64,000 nt of DNA from Streptomyces viridochromogenes (GTDB taxonomy: Bacteria; Actinomycetota; Actinomycetes; Streptomycetales; Streptomycetaceae). Under the pieces are notes generated by a model that did not search any database, was not told the DNA's origin, and saw only the letters and a list, made by a program, of their open reading frames with translations. A program made the position numbers and the translations under genes. Positions within the stretch are counted from its first letter, which is position 1. The number at the start of each line of letters is the position of its first letter. The stretch spans positions 89,399-153,398 of the forward strand of contig NZ_LGUR01000003.1 of the NCBI RefSeq assembly GCF_001270495.1, in the 5' to 3' direction. Below, piece by piece: positions 18,729 to 29,867 of the stretch.

Positions 18729-21061
18729 GCGTGGGCCAGTGGGCCAAGGATCTGGCCATGGGGGTGCGGTTCGCCTTCGCCGGCGGACGTGAGGGCTGGG
18801 TCCGGGCCCTGCTGACGGCCGTCGGGGTCGGGCTGGGTGTGGCGTTGCTGCTGCTGACGACCGCCGTCCCGAACATGCAGTCGGTCCGGCACGAGCGGGA
18901 GAGTGCCCGCGCCGACATCGACTACAGCTACACGGAGACGAAGAAGTCCGACGCCACCCTGCTCGTCGCGGACGTCGACACGGACTTCCACGACAAGGAC
19001 ATCCGCGGCCGGGCGCTGGAGCCCGAGGGAGCGCGGGCTCCGCTGCCGCCGGGGCTGGAGAAGTTCCCGGCGGTGGGCGAGATGGTCGTCTCCCCCGCGC
19101 TGAAGCGGCTGCTGGAGTCGGACGACGCGAAGCTGCTGCGCGAACGGCTGCCCGAGCGGATCGTCGGGACCATCGGGGAGAGCGGGCTGATCGGCTCGCA
19201 CGAACTCGCCTTCTTCCGGGGCGGCGACGACCTCGCGCCGCACATCGACGGCGTCCGGGTCGCCCGTATCGAGCGGTTCGGGGACACGAGCCCGACCGAG
19301 ACGCAGACCGACCCCGTGCTGCTCCTGCTCGTCCTCGTCGTCTTCGTGGCGCTGCTGATGCCGGTCGGCGTGTTCATCGCCGCGGCCGTGCGCTTCGGTG
19401 GCGAGCGGCGCGACCGCCGGCTGGCGGCGCTGCGGCTGGTCGGCTCCGACAGCCGGATGACCCGGCGGATCGCGGCCGGCGAGGCACTGGCGGGCGCCGT
19501 GCTCGGACTCGTCTTCGGTACGGTCTTCTTCCTGATCGGCCGCCAGATCGCGGGCTCGGTCGAGGTGTTCGGCGTCAGCGTGTTCCCGAGCTACCTCAAC
19601 CCCTCCCCCACGCTGGCCCTGCTGGTCGGCCTCGCGGTTCCGGCAGCCGCCGTCCTGGTCACGCTGTTCGCGATGCGCGGGGTGGTGATCGAGCCGCTCG
19701 GCGTGGTGCGTACGGCGAAGCCCTCGCGGCGCCGGCTGTGGTGGCGGCTGCTGCTGCCGCTGGGCGGCCTCGCGATGCTCTATCCGATGATCGGCCAGGG
19801 CAGGGACGACGGCACCTTCAACGAGTACCTGGTGACCGGCGGCGTACTCCTGCTGCTCATCGGCGTGACCACGCTGCTGCCATGGGTCGTCGAGGCGGTC
19901 GTCGCCCGGCTCGGCTCAGGCGGTGTCGCCTGGCAACTCGCCGTCCGCAGGCTCCAGTTGAGCAGCGGCACGGCGGCTCGCATGGTGAACGGCGTCGCGG
20001 TGGCGGTCGCCGGGGCGATCGCGCTCCAGATGCTGTTCGCCGGGGTGGAGAGCGACTACACGAAGCAGTCCCAGTACGACATCGAGCGGGCGCAGATGCA
20101 GGTGGCCCTGTCCCGCAACGCCCCGCTCGACCCGGCGGTCGCGGAGTTCCGGGACACCAAGGGCGTCCAGCAGGTCTACGCGTACGCCGAGGGCTATCTG
20201 GGCGAGCGGCGCAAGGACCCGGACATGGGTGTCGAGATGACCGTCGGCGACTGCGCGTCGCTGCGCCAGACAGCCGAGCTTCCCGCGTGCCGGGACGGCG
20301 ACGTCTTCTACGTGGCGAACTCCGAGTACGACGAGGACACCCCGAAGCTGGCGAAGCAGCCGGGCCGGACGGTCTATCTGGACCCGTCGTACGAGAGTGG
20401 CCCGCCGCGGCAGGAGATCGCCTGGACCGTGCCGAAGGGCCTGAAGACGGCGCGGACGCACGAGGACTTCATGGGCCGGCAGCGCGGCGGCTTCCTGCTC
20501 ACCCCGAAGGCGCTGCCCGCGGCGGCCGCGCCGGGGCTGCGGGGGCAGGTGTACCTCAAGCTCGACCGCTCCGTGTCCGACGTGGACGACCTCGTACGGA
20601 ACGCGGCGACGGCCGCGGACCCGCTGTCCTACCCCATGACCTGGTACGCCACCCAGACGTCCAACCGCTACAGCACCATCCGCACCGGCCTGTTCGTCGG
20701 CGCTGTCTGCGTCCTGATGCTGATCGGCGCGAGCCTGCTGGTCTCCCAGCTGGAGCAGCTGCGCGACCGCAAGAAGCTGCTGTCGTCCCTGGTCGCCTTC
20801 GGCACCCGCCGCCGCACGCTGAGCCTGTCGGTCCTGTGGCAGACCGCGATCCCGATCACCCTGGGCCTGCTGCTGTCCTCGGTGGTGGGGCTGACCCTGG
20901 GCGCGGTCCTCCTCCGTATGACGGACACCCCGATCGTCGTGGACTGGCCGAGCATGCTCTCCATGACGGGCGTCGCCGCCGGCGTCGTCCTCGGGGTGAC
21001 GCTCCTCAGCCTGCCCCCGCTGCTGCGCATGATGCGGCCGGACGGTCTGCGCACGGAGTAG
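18725..21061 (+). CDS. FtsX-like ABC permease
   Basis: A 778-residue permease that partners the preceding ATPase. One helix near the N-terminus (LLTAVGVGLGVALLLLTTAVP) is followed by a first extracytoplasmic loop, then helices at about 200-220, 255-280 and 295-315. After a second TM block comes a long extracytoplasmic domain (about 440-640), and last the terminal FtsX core (TGLFVGAVCVLMLIGASLLVS, then helices to the C-terminus). Two FtsX repeats in one chain fit the MacB-like export or mechanotransmission class, not nutrient uptake. The substrate is unknown; the PadR partner suggests an antibiotic-like compound. Confidence 0.92.
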   Translation: MSVGQWAKDLAMGVRFAFAGGREGWVRALLTAVGVGLGVALLLLTTAVPNMQSVRHERESARADIDYSYTETKKSDATLLVADVDTDFHDKDIRGRALEPEGARAPLPPGLEKFPAVGEMVVSPALKRLLESDDAKLLRERLPERIVGTIGESGLIGSHELAFFRGGDDLAPHIDGVRVARIERFGDTSPTETQTDPVLLLLVLVVFVALLMPVGVFIAAAVRFGGERRDRRLAALRLVGSDSRMTRRIAAGEALAGAVLGLVFGTVFFLIGRQIAGSVEVFGVSVFPSYLNPSPTLALLVGLAVPAAAVLVTLFAMRGVVIEPLGVVRTAKPSRRRLWWRLLLPLGGLAMLYPMIGQGRDDGTFNEYLVTGGVLLLLIGVTTLLPWVVEAVVARLGSGGVAWQLAVRRLQLSSGTAARMVNGVAVAVAGAIALQMLFAGVESDYTKQSQYDIERAQMQVALSRNAPLDPAVAEFRDTKGVQQVYAYAEGYLGERRKDPDMGVEMTVGDCASLRQTAELPACRDGDVFYVANSEYDEDTPKLAKQPGRTVYLDPSYESGPPRQEIAWTVPKGLKTARTHEDFMGRQRGGFLLTPKALPAAAAPGLRGQVYLKLDRSVSDVDDLVRNAATAADPLSYPMTWYATQTSNRYSTIRTGLFVGAVCVLMLIGASLLVSQLEQLRDRKKLLSSLVAFGTRRRTLSLSVLWQTAIPITLGLLLSSVVGLTLGAVLLRMTDTPIVVDWPSMLSMTGVAAGVVLGVTLLSLPPLLRMMRPDGLRTE

Positions 21062-21092
21062 TCCCGGTACGGACGGGCGCCGTCCCGCCCTT

Positions 21093-21143
21093 GGCCGCAG
21101 GCCGTCCCCGACCACACCGGTCCGGATGGGATGGCCTGCGGCC
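21093..21143. terminator. Possible convergent terminator hairpin
   Basis: GGCCGCAGGCC (21093-21103) and GGCCTGCGGCC (21133-21143) are complementary across a 29-base loop, between the convergent permease and oxyR genes. The loop is long, so the call is tentative. Confidence 0.4.
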
Positions 21144-21177
21144 GACAGCCGTACCCGGCGGCCGTGCGCGCGCCGGC

Positions 21178-22125
21178 TCACGCATCCGCGTTCAGCACCC
21201 GCACCGGCAGTGGGCGCAGGGCCTCGCGGAGGGCGGAGGCCAGTTCCTCGTACTCCGCGCCGCGCGCCGCTCCCGCCCGCATGGCGAGGGCGACGCGGCG
21301 GGTGGGGGCCGGGTCCGCGAAGCAGCCGGTGAGGAGCTGGCTGCTGCGGCTGGTCTCGACCTTGAGGGCGGTCCGGGGCAGCAGGGTCACCCCCAGCCCG
21401 CCGGCGACGAGTTGCACCAGCGTGGACAGTCCGGCGGCCGTCGTGGTCACCGGAACGTCGTCGCGACCGGCCTCCCGGCAGATGTCGAGGGCCTGGTCGC
21501 GCAGGCAGTGCCCCTCGTCGAGCAGCAGCAGGTTCAGCTCGCGCAGCGCCTCCCGCGGAATGCCCTCGCGGCCGCCGAGCCCGTGGTCGAGCGGCGTGAC
21601 GAGTACGAAGTCCTCGTCGAAGAGCGGGAGTTCGGCGACCCCGGGCACGCCGAGGGGAACCGCGAGCAACAGCAGGTCCAGGCGGCCGGTGGTGAGGCCG
21701 TCGACCAGGCTCGCGGTCTGCTCCTCGTGCACCTGGAGGTCGAGGTGCGGATACCGGTCGTGGACCAGCCTCAGCACGGTCGGCAGAAGGTACGGCGCCA
21801 CCGTGGGGATGACGCCGAGGCGCAACGCCCCCGTGAACGGCGCCCGGACCGCCTCGGCCTCCTCCATCAGCGCCCCGACCTCCGCCAGCACCGCCTTCGC
21901 CCGTACGGCCAGCCGCTCCCCCGCCGGCGACAGCAGCACCTTGCGCGTGGTGCGCTCCAGCAGCGTCACTCCGAGTGACTCCTCCAGCGCCGAGACGGCA
22001 CCGGACAGGGCGGGCTGGCTCATGCCGATCGCGGCGGCGGCGTCCCGGAAGTGGAGCTGCTCGGCGACAGCCGCGAAGGCACGCAGCTGGGCGAGGCTGG
22101 GCTGCCTCCTCTTACTCACGGTCAC
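21178..22125 (-). CDS. oxyR: LysR-family peroxide sensor OxyR
   Basis: A 315-residue LysR regulator with N-terminal winged helix (LAQLRAFAAVAEQLHFRDAA, and SQPALSGAVSALEESLGVTL) and a C-terminal sensor domain. The OxyR-specific disulfide pair is present in EGHCLRDQALDICREAG, about residues 206 and 215, nine apart as in E. coli C199/C208. In streptomycetes oxyR is divergent from ahpCD and controls it; here ahpC lies over 4 kb away because two unrelated genes lie between. GTG 22125 is preceded by GGAAG on the minus strand; GTG 22119 and ATG 22164 are alternatives. Confidence 0.92.
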   Translation of the reverse strand: MTVSKRRQPSLAQLRAFAAVAEQLHFRDAAAAIGMSQPALSGAVSALEESLGVTLLERTTRKVLLSPAGERLAVRAKAVLAEVGALMEEAEAVRAPFTGALRLGVIPTVAPYLLPTVLRLVHDRYPHLDLQVHEEQTASLVDGLTTGRLDLLLLAVPLGVPGVAELPLFDEDFVLVTPLDHGLGGREGIPREALRELNLLLLDEGHCLRDQALDICREAGRDDVPVTTTAAGLSTLVQLVAGGLGVTLLPRTALKVETSRSSQLLTGCFADPAPTRRVALAMRAGAARGAEYEELASALREALRPLPVRVLNADA

Positions 22126-22568
22126 TGATAGATTCTTCCGATCAACCGGAGCGAGTGTAGCCATTTCCCGTATCAGTGCGAGATCAAGCGCCGCGGCGGG
22201 GCCATCGTCCATGGCGCCGGAAGTCCACCGAAGCGGCCCACCCGTCTATGGGAAGCCCTGGAACGCGTCCGCGACCGGCTCGACGCGGAAGGCTCGTTGC
22301 CACTACTCGGTGCGAGAAAACGCCTGGCGCGGCGACACTCCCCCGTTCAGCCGCGCCGGACCCATGGCACTCCCGCTGTGGACCGAGACCAATCACCGGT
22401 TCGTCACGCTCCGATGGCGCCCAGCCCAAAAGGCCGACGGCGCCGCAGGCGGACTGCACGCCGAGCACCGCCGGACCACACGTGGACCGTAATTGTCATT
22501 TTGGTTGCATTTGTAGTCTTCCATCAGGAGTCATACGGTTTGGGTATCGGGCAGCGCGGAGGTCTGCC
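22126..22568. other. Intergenic region between oxyR and the inserted kinase gene
   Basis: About 440 bases. The oxyR-proximal part has TGATAGATTCTTCCGATCAA (22127-22146), a likely remnant of the oxyR/ahpC regulatory region. From about 22170 to 22400 there is an open frame (REIKRRGGAIVHGAG, then RLWEALERVRDRLDAEG) that looks like part of a real protein but has no start codon, so it may be a decayed gene fragment. The last 70 bases are A+T-richer, with TTGTCA (22493-22498) as a possible -35, and probably hold the kinase promoter. Confidence 0.4.
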
Positions 22569-24428
22569 ATGGTGGAAGGCAGCGGAGCCAAGCGCCTTGT
22601 AGCGGGGCGGTATCGGCTGGTGCGCAGGCTCGGAGCCGGGGGGATGGGCCGGGTATGGCTCGCCCACGATCAGATCCTCGACTGTGATGTCGCCCTCAAG
22701 GAGCTTGCCCTCACGGGGGTGCGCGAAGACCACCTGGGCGCGCGAATCGCCCGCGCCAGAGGCGAGGCGCGGCATGCAGCCCGGCTGCGCGGCCATCCGC
22801 ACGTCGCCACCGTGTACGACGTCCTGGAGGAAGACGGCCTGCCCTGGATCGTGATGGAATTCGTGCCCGGTGCGAAGGATCTCGCCGAGATGGTGAGTGA
22901 ACACGGACCGCTGTCACCCACAGAGACTGCGCGTATCGGCGTGGCGGTGCTCGATGCGCTGGCGGCGGGCCATCGGGCGGGGATCCTGCACCGGGACGTC
23001 AAACCGGCCAACATCTTGCTGACCGGGCCTGGTGCACACGGCCCAGGCGGGCAGGTCTTGTTGACCGACTACGGCATCTCGCTACAGCCGGACTCGGGCG
23101 AGACACGGCTGACCACAACGTCGGGATTCGTCGGAACCCCAGGTTTCCTGGCCCCAGAGCGCGCCCGCGGTGTAGCACCAAGCCCGGCTTCCGACCTCTT
23201 CTCACTTGGTGCCACCTTGTATTACGCCGTGGAGGGGACCGGACCTTTCGACCGGCCGACGCCCTACGAGACCCTGTCGGCATTGCTCTTCGAGGACCAC
23301 CCGCCACCGAGCCGGGCCGGCGACCTGGGACCGGTGCTCGCCGGCTTGATGGCCAAGGATCCCGAACAGCGGATGGGCGGCGACGAGGCCATGCGCAAGC
23401 TCGCCGGACTCACCACCGCACCGGGTACGGAACCGGGGGTGCACAGGCCGGCCGTCCCGGAGAAGGAGACGACGCCGCTGCCGGAAGAGCCACTGGCCTC
23501 GCTGCCGGCTCCTGGCACACCGCCGGCAGAAGAAGGCATGTCGCACGCGGAGGCTCCGCGCCGACCGGGGCGGCACGGGAGCACCAAGGTCCCTTCGGGC
23601 CGGGTTTGGGGCGTCATCGCTGCTGTACTGGTGCTCGTCGGCGGCGGCACATGGGCGGCGGTCGCACTGCTCGACAGCCCGGACGCCACGGCCCCGACGA
23701 CTGATCTGGTCCCACCGTATGGCGACCGGGTCGGACTGCCCCGCGAACTGAAGCCCGGCAACTGCGTCTCGGCTTCCTGGCCGGCAGAGCGGTTCAAAGA
23801 CCCACCCAACCTGAAGGTCGTCGACTGCAAGACCTACCCGGACGGTCAGGTCCTGGACATCAACGCAACCACTTCCTTGGAGGACGCGAAAACCAACGGT
23901 CAGGGCGTTTGCAGGGGACTGCTGCGCGACACGACGAGCAAGATGGCCGACGTCGAGTCCTACGCGCTGACACCCAGTGAGGCCGGCTGGGACAACGGCG
24001 CGCGAAACACCGCCTGCCTGCTCTTCGGCAAGACCGTCGGCCTCTACGGCCCAGTGGCTGACTACCGGAAGCACGGCGAACAGATCTTCGTTGAGAACAG
24101 CTCTGTCGGGGACTGCTACAACCTCAAGAAGCTGGAGGAACACAACTACGCCCACCTGCTTGTCGATTGCAAGCAGCCACACGAATTGCAGGGACTGGGC
24201 TACGTCAAGGCGCCGGCGAGCATGAAGTTCGACTCCTGGGACGCGTTGTACGATCTGTGCGTAAAGCGTTATGGGTCCTACAAGAGTTCCACGCGCGACC
24301 TGTACGCGTGGAACCACGCGGAGAACACCTGGAATCAAGGGTTCCGATTCGCGATGTGCCTGCTCGCGATGCCCGAAGAGGGCCAGAAGCTTCCGCCCGG
24401 CTCAGTCGTACCCACACCAGGTGACTGA
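22569..24428 (+). CDS. Receptor-type Ser/Thr protein kinase with duplicated Cys-rich extracellular domain
   Basis: 619 residues. The cytoplasmic Hanks-type kinase domain (about 14-285) has the glycine loop LGAGGMGRVWLA, lysine K44 in VALKEL, catalytic HRDVKPAN (141-148), a DYG instead of DFG motif, and GTPGFLAPER. A Pro/Glu-rich linker and one membrane helix (VIAAVLVLVGGGTWAAVALL, about 350-370) lead to an extracellular region. That region holds two copies of a four-Cys module (GNC/GDC, VDC, C, then W-x-x-G-x-R-x-x-x-C), resembling the septum-formation (DUF4190-linked) domain rather than PASTA. GGAGGT precedes ATG 22569. It is followed by the secreted repeat protein, a plausible ligand or substrate. 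G+C is lower than in flanking core genes. Confidence 0.9.
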   Translation: MVEGSGAKRLVAGRYRLVRRLGAGGMGRVWLAHDQILDCDVALKELALTGVREDHLGARIARARGEARHAARLRGHPHVATVYDVLEEDGLPWIVMEFVPGAKDLAEMVSEHGPLSPTETARIGVAVLDALAAGHRAGILHRDVKPANILLTGPGAHGPGGQVLLTDYGISLQPDSGETRLTTTSGFVGTPGFLAPERARGVAPSPASDLFSLGATLYYAVEGTGPFDRPTPYETLSALLFEDHPPPSRAGDLGPVLAGLMAKDPEQRMGGDEAMRKLAGLTTAPGTEPGVHRPAVPEKETTPLPEEPLASLPAPGTPPAEEGMSHAEAPRRPGRHGSTKVPSGRVWGVIAAVLVLVGGGTWAAVALLDSPDATAPTTDLVPPYGDRVGLPRELKPGNCVSASWPAERFKDPPNLKVVDCKTYPDGQVLDINATTSLEDAKTNGQGVCRGLLRDTTSKMADVESYALTPSEAGWDNGARNTACLLFGKTVGLYGPVADYRKHGEQIFVENSSVGDCYNLKKLEEHNYAHLLVDCKQPHELQGLGYVKAPASMKFDSWDALYDLCVKRYGSYKSSTRDLYAWNHAENTWNQGFRFAMCLLAMPEEGQKLPPGSVVPTPGD

Positions 24429-24591
24429 ACCGATCCGCATCGATGGGGCTCGATCTGAGAAGGGCGGAATTATTTGCTCCTGCTAGGCAGATGTCAAGCC
24501 CCGAATATTCGTGGATTTCTCCTCGCCCACCCCAGAGTAAATGGTGGTCCCAGGTGCCCCCGGAGGGGGTCATCACCGAAGGGAGATCGCC

Positions 24592-26184
<1,593 letters not shown>

Positions 26185-26194
26185 TTCAGCTTCG

Positions 26195-26229
26195 CGAGAA
26201 CCCCTTCGGTACCCCGGCAGGGGCTCTCG
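26195..26229 (+). terminator. Hairpin terminator after the repeat-protein gene
   Basis: CGAGAACCCC (26195-26204) pairs with GGGGCTCTCG (26220-26229) with one G-T mismatch, eleven bases after the stop codon. It separates the inserted pair from ahpC. Confidence 0.65.
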
Positions 26230-26261
26230 TCGTATCCGCGGTCCACCCCCTGCGCACTGAT

Positions 26262-26330
26262 CGGCATTACTGATCACTTTGACCAGATTGATCGATTTAA
26301 CTTACGACAGGAGCGTCTGACAGGGTTACA
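26262..26330 (+). promoter_or_regulatory. ahpC upstream region, probable OxyR-controlled promoter
   Basis: An A+T-rich stretch (GATCACTTTGACCAGATTGA, then TCGATTTAACTTACGACAGG) with several TGATC/GATCG half-sites, quite unlike the flanking coding DNA. By analogy with streptomycete ahpC promoters it should contain the OxyR operator; an exact site cannot be fixed by eye. TTGACC at 26279 is a possible -35 element. Confidence 0.45.
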
Positions 26331-26366
26331 CCTGTCCAACCCGAGCAAGACCTGAAGGGCCTGTAC

Positions 26367-26936
26367 GTGCTTACTGTCGGTGACCAGTTCCCTGACTTCG
26401 ACCTCATGGCGTGTGTCTCCCTGGAGAAGGGCAAGGAGTTCGAGCGGATCGACGCCGAATGGCTGAAGCTCAACCGGGAAGAGAAGGGTTGGTTGGTGGT
26501 CTTCGCCTGGCCGAAGGACTTCACCTTCGTCTGCCCGACCGAGATCGCGGCCTTCGGTAAACTGAACGAGGAGTTCGCCGACCGTGACGCCCAGGTCCTC
26601 GGCTTCTCCGGTGACTCGGAGTTCGTGCACCACGCCTGGCGCAAGGACCACGACGACCTGCGCGACCTGCCGTTCCCGATGATGGCCGACTCCAGGCACG
26701 AGCTGATGCGCGACCTGGGCATCGAGGGCGAGGACGGCTTTGCCAAGCGTGCCGTCTTCATCGTCGACCAGAACAACGAGATCCAGTTCTCCATGGTGAC
26801 CGCCGGCTCCGTCGGCCGTAACCCCAAGGAGGTCCTGCGGGTCCTGGACGCCCTCCAGACGGACGAGCTGTGCCCGTGCAACTGGAGCAAGGGCGAGGAC
26901 ACCCTGGACCCGGTCAAGCTCCTCGCGGGAGAGTGA
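26367..26936 (+). CDS. ahpC: Alkyl hydroperoxide reductase (2-Cys peroxiredoxin)
   Basis: A 189-residue peroxiredoxin reducing H2O2, organic peroxides and peroxynitrite. The peroxidatic cysteine is C56 in [13 protein letters not shown]; the resolving cysteine lies in DELCPCNW (C169/C171) near the C-terminus. The GTG at 26367 is preceded by GAAGGG with good spacing. ahpD follows after five bases, the standard actinobacterial pair in which AhpD with the lipoamide system reduces AhpC. Regulation by OxyR is expected, although oxyR is no longer adjacent. Confidence 0.95.
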   Translation: MLTVGDQFPDFDLMACVSLEKGKEFERIDAEWLKLNREEKGWLVVFAWPKDFTFVCPTEIAAFGKLNEEFADRDAQVLGFSGDSEFVHHAWRKDHDDLRDLPFPMMADSRHELMRDLGIEGEDGFAKRAVFIVDQNNEIQFSMVTAGSVGRNPKEVLRVLDALQTDELCPCNWSKGEDTLDPVKLLAGE

Positions 26937-26941
26937 CCGGC

Positions 26942-27490
26942 ATGTCCCTCGACTCACTCAAGTCCCGCATTCCGGACTACGCCAAGGACCTGAAGCTCAA
27001 CCTGGGCTCGGTCATCGGCAATTCGGACCTCCCGGCGCAGCAGCTGTGGGGCACGGTGCTCGCGACCGCGATCGCCGCGCGCTCCCCGATCGTGCTGCGC
27101 GAGCTGGCGCCGGAGGCGAAGGCGAACCTCTCGCCGGAGGCGTACAACGCGGCCAGGTCCGCGGCCGCGGTGATGGCGATGAACAACGTCTTCTACCGGA
27201 CCCGGCATCTACTGTCGGACCACGAGTACGGCAACCTGCGCGCGGGGCTCCGTATGAACGTCATCGGCAACCCCGGTGTCGACAAGGTCGACTTCGAGCT
27301 GTGGTCGTTCGCCGTGTCCGCCATCAACGGCTGCGGCATGTGCCTCGACTCGCACGAGCAGGTGCTGCGCAAGGCGGGCGTGGACCGCGAGACGGTTCAG
27401 GAGGCGTTCAAGATCGCGTCCGTCATCCAGGCGGTGGGCTCCACCCTGGAGGCCGAGGCTGTGCTGGCCGACGTCGCCGACATCGAGTAG
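26942..27490 (+). CDS. ahpD: Alkyl hydroperoxidase AhpD
   Basis: A 182-residue CMD-fold thiol reductase that recycles AhpC. The catalytic CGMCLDSHE motif contains the redox CxxC and the proton-relay His; SAINGCGMC is the family context. ATG 26942 starts five bases after the ahpC stop; GTG 26933 would overlap it by four bases and is an alternative. A strong hairpin follows. Confidence 0.95.
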   Translation: MSLDSLKSRIPDYAKDLKLNLGSVIGNSDLPAQQLWGTVLATAIAARSPIVLRELAPEAKANLSPEAYNAARSAAAVMAMNNVFYRTRHLLSDHEYGNLRAGLRMNVIGNPGVDKVDFELWSFAVSAINGCGMCLDSHEQVLRKAGVDRETVQEAFKIASVIQAVGSTLEAEAVLADVADIE

Positions 27491-27507
27491 ACGCCGTCGT
27501 TCCGCGG

Positions 27508-27534
27508 ACCCCGCTCACCCTTCGTGGGCGGGGT
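27508..27534. terminator. Bidirectional hairpin after ahpD
   Basis: ACCCCGCTCAC (27508-27518) and GTGGGCGGGGT (27524-27534) form a hairpin with a five-base CCTTC loop and one internal T-G pair. It overlaps the last codons of the convergent AI-2E-family gene. Confidence 0.7.
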
Positions 27535-28924
27535 TCTCGGCGTCGTGCGCGCCGTCAGCCGGGGGCTTGGCCCCCAGGCCCAGACCCTCATCGCCCTCAA
27601 CTGCCTCGTCCGCACGCGCCGGACGGGCCGGGGGTCGCGGTGCCGTCTCCTGCGAGTACGCCCGTAGGTAGCCCACGATCGTGTTCGCCACCGCCACCAG
27701 CGGTACGGCCACCACCGCGCCGCCGATCCCCGCCACCATGCCCCCGGCCGCCACCGACAGCACCACCGCCAGCGGGTGGACGCGGACCGCGCGGCCCAGG
27801 ATGAACGGCTGGAGGACGTGGCCTTCGATCTGCTGCACCGCGAGGACGACCCCGAGGGTCATGACCGCGGTGAAGACACCCTGCGTCACCAGGGCCACGA
27901 CCACGGCCAGGGCGCCGGAGGCCACCGCGCCGACGAGCGGGATGAAGGAGAACAGGAAGATGAAGACGGCCAGGGGGACGGCCATCGGGACGTCGAGGAA
28001 GTAGATGCCGATGCCGATGAAGACGGCGTCGATGAGCGCGACGAGGACCGTGCCGCGTACGTACGCCGTGAGCGTCGCCCACGCGCGCGGGCCGGCACCG
28101 GCGACGCCCGGCCGGGCCGCGGCGGGCACCAGCTTCAGCGTCCACTCCCAGATGCGCTTGCCGTCGTAGAGCAGGAAGAGCGTCGAGAAGGCGGCCAGCA
28201 GAATGCCGGTGAGGGCCTCGACGACGACCGTGACGCCTTCCAGTCCGGCCGAGGTGATCGCGTCGGTGTTGGCGCCGATCGCCTCCCGGAGGTTCTCGGC
28301 GATCTCGTTGATCTGCTTGTCGGTGACGTGAAACGGGCTGTTGAGCAGCCAGTTGCGCAGCTCGTCGATGCCGTCCTGGACCTGGTCGGAGAGGTTGTCG
28401 ATGTTCTCCATGACCTGCCAGGTCACGAACCAGCCCATCAGGCCGATGATGACGAACCCGAGGATCGCGGTCAGGGCGGTGGCGAGCCCGTGCGGCACCC
28501 CACGCCGCGTCAGCCAGGCCACCGAGGGCTGCATCAGCGCGGTGAGGAGCAGCGCGATGACGAAGGCGAACACGACGAGTTGTACGGCACTGATGATCCG
28601 CATCAGCACCCAGACGGTGCCGGCCAGCACCAGCAACCGCCAGCCGGCCTCCGCCGCGACCCGTACGCCCCAGGGCACGACCTGTGTGGGGTCGGGCCGG
28701 GGCGGCGGGGCCATGGGCGCGTAGTCGGGGGGCCGCGGGACGTGGTCGGCGGCCGACGGCGGGGCGTCGGCGGCGGACTCGGCCACGGCGTGGGCAGCGG
28801 ACCGCCGCACCGGCTGGAGCTCGTCGCTCTCCCGTTCCACGGCGGCCCGGCGCTCGTTCAACCGCTCGCTCATCTCGGTCAGTCCGGCGCCGAGCCGACC
28901 GAGCCACCCTGGCACTCGCGACAT
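27515..28924 (-). CDS. AI-2E family (PerM-type) membrane transporter
   Basis: A 469-residue polytopic protein. A polar N-terminus (about 105 residues) is followed by paired helices (LLVLAGTVWVLMRIISAVQLVVFAF), a cytoplasmic/amphipathic region (QVMENIDNLSDQVQDGIDEL) and a C-terminal helix cluster (IPLVGAVASGALAVVVALV and others) in the usual PF01594 order of about eight helices. The family includes exporters of autoinducer-2 and Na+/H+ antiporters; the substrate here is unknown. ATG 28924 is preceded by GAGGGCGG, so the upstream ATG at 28990 is rejected. Its charged C-terminal tail is encoded across the shared terminator. Confidence 0.88.
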   Translation of the reverse strand: MSRVPGWLGRLGAGLTEMSERLNERRAAVERESDELQPVRRSAAHAVAESAADAPPSAADHVPRPPDYAPMAPPPRPDPTQVVPWGVRVAAEAGWRLLVLAGTVWVLMRIISAVQLVVFAFVIALLLTALMQPSVAWLTRRGVPHGLATALTAILGFVIIGLMGWFVTWQVMENIDNLSDQVQDGIDELRNWLLNSPFHVTDKQINEIAENLREAIGANTDAITSAGLEGVTVVVEALTGILLAAFSTLFLLYDGKRIWEWTLKLVPAAARPGVAGAGPRAWATLTAYVRGTVLVALIDAVFIGIGIYFLDVPMAVPLAVFIFLFSFIPLVGAVASGALAVVVALVTQGVFTAVMTLGVVLAVQQIEGHVLQPFILGRAVRVHPLAVVLSVAAGGMVAGIGGAVVAVPLVAVANTIVGYLRAYSQETAPRPPARPARADEAVEGDEGLGLGAKPPADGAHDAENPAHEG

Positions 28925-29087
28925 GATCCGCCCTCTTCCCCCGTCTCTCCCCACCACTCCCCCCTGGAGTCGTTGCGTCCGACCGTACATGCGTCGCCGG
29001 AGAACAGCGAAAGCCCCTCACCCAAGGACGGTGAGGGGCAACGCTAGGTTGAGAGGCGCGCGTATCGCGGGCGGACCAGCGGAGCGC

Positions 29088-29774
29088 TCAGTACCAGCGG
29101 TTGGCCTGCCAGAAGGACCACGCACCGCACGGGCTGTCGTAGCGGTCGTTCATGTAGTTCAGGCCCCACTTGATCTGGGTGGCCGGGTTCGTCTGCCAGT
29201 CCGAGCCGACGGACGACATCTTGGAACCGGGCAGGGCCTGGAAGAGGCCGTAGGCACCCGACGAGGGGTTGACCGCCTGGTAGTTCCAGCTGGACTCGTG
29301 GTCCACGATGTTGCTGAAGCACTGGAACTGGTCGCTCGGCACCATCGACCGCGCCATCGCCTGGATCTGCGAGATGCTGTACGAGCTCTGAACGGGGAAG
29401 TCGGCGGAGGAGGACCGGGAGGCCTTCGCCTCGGCCTCTTCGCGCTCCTTGGCTTCCTGCGCGGCCTTCTCGGCCTGTTCCTTCTTCTCGATGGCGGACT
29501 GAGCGGCTGCCTTGCGGGCCGCCTCCTCCGCGTCCTTCTTGGCGCTCGCGTCCGCGGCGATGGCCTGGACGCTGGCCTGCGCCGTCAGGGACTCGGTCTG
29601 CACCTGGGCCTGCTGGCCCGCGGGTATGTCCGCGAGAAGCGTCGAATCGGCAGCCGTCGCCTCGGCGTCGTTGTTCTGCGCGGTGCTGCCCGAGGCAACG
29701 CCGACGACGCTTCCGACAGCGGTGACCGCGGTGGCAGAGGCCACTGCGAATCCCCTGACCGAAATCGGACTCAC
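29088..29774 (-). CDS. Secreted SLT-domain lytic transglycosylase
   Basis: 228 residues. A signal sequence (ISVRGFAVASATAVTAVGSVVG) precedes a long Ala/Glu/Lys helical, coiled-coil-like linker (about residues 60-130). The SLT/lysozyme-like domain at the C-terminus has the catalytic Glu in NIVDHESSWNYQAVN, followed by SGAYGLFQALPGSKM and ending in WSFWQANRWY. Such enzymes cleave peptidoglycan during growth and germination. GTG 29774 is preceded by GGAAGGA; ATG 29792, six residues upstream, is the alternative. The 5' region contains a palindrome and a hairpin (see below). Confidence 0.88.
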   Translation of the reverse strand: MSPISVRGFAVASATAVTAVGSVVGVASGSTAQNNDAEATAADSTLLADIPAGQQAQVQTESLTAQASVQAIAADASAKKDAEEAARKAAAQSAIEKKEQAEKAAQEAKEREEAEAKASRSSSADFPVQSSYSISQIQAMARSMVPSDQFQCFSNIVDHESSWNYQAVNPSSGAYGLFQALPGSKMSSVGSDWQTNPATQIKWGLNYMNDRYDSPCGAWSFWQANRWY

Positions 29775-29839
29775 ACGGTTTCCTTCCAGCATCGTCCGCT
29801 TCGGTGACCCTGGCGGACGCAATCGTGCCCCTGGCGCTG

Positions 29840-29867
29840 GCCTCCCAACTGCGGGGTCACGGGAGGC
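29840..29867 (-). promoter_or_regulatory. Hairpin in the leader of the transglycosylase gene
   Basis: GCCTCCC (29840-29846) and GGGAGGC (29861-29867) are complementary about 70 bases upstream of the start. I looked for a ydaO/c-di-AMP riboswitch, common before streptomycete wall hydrolases, and did not find its conserved core here. The rest of the 29775-30193 gap shows no gene. Confidence 0.35.
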
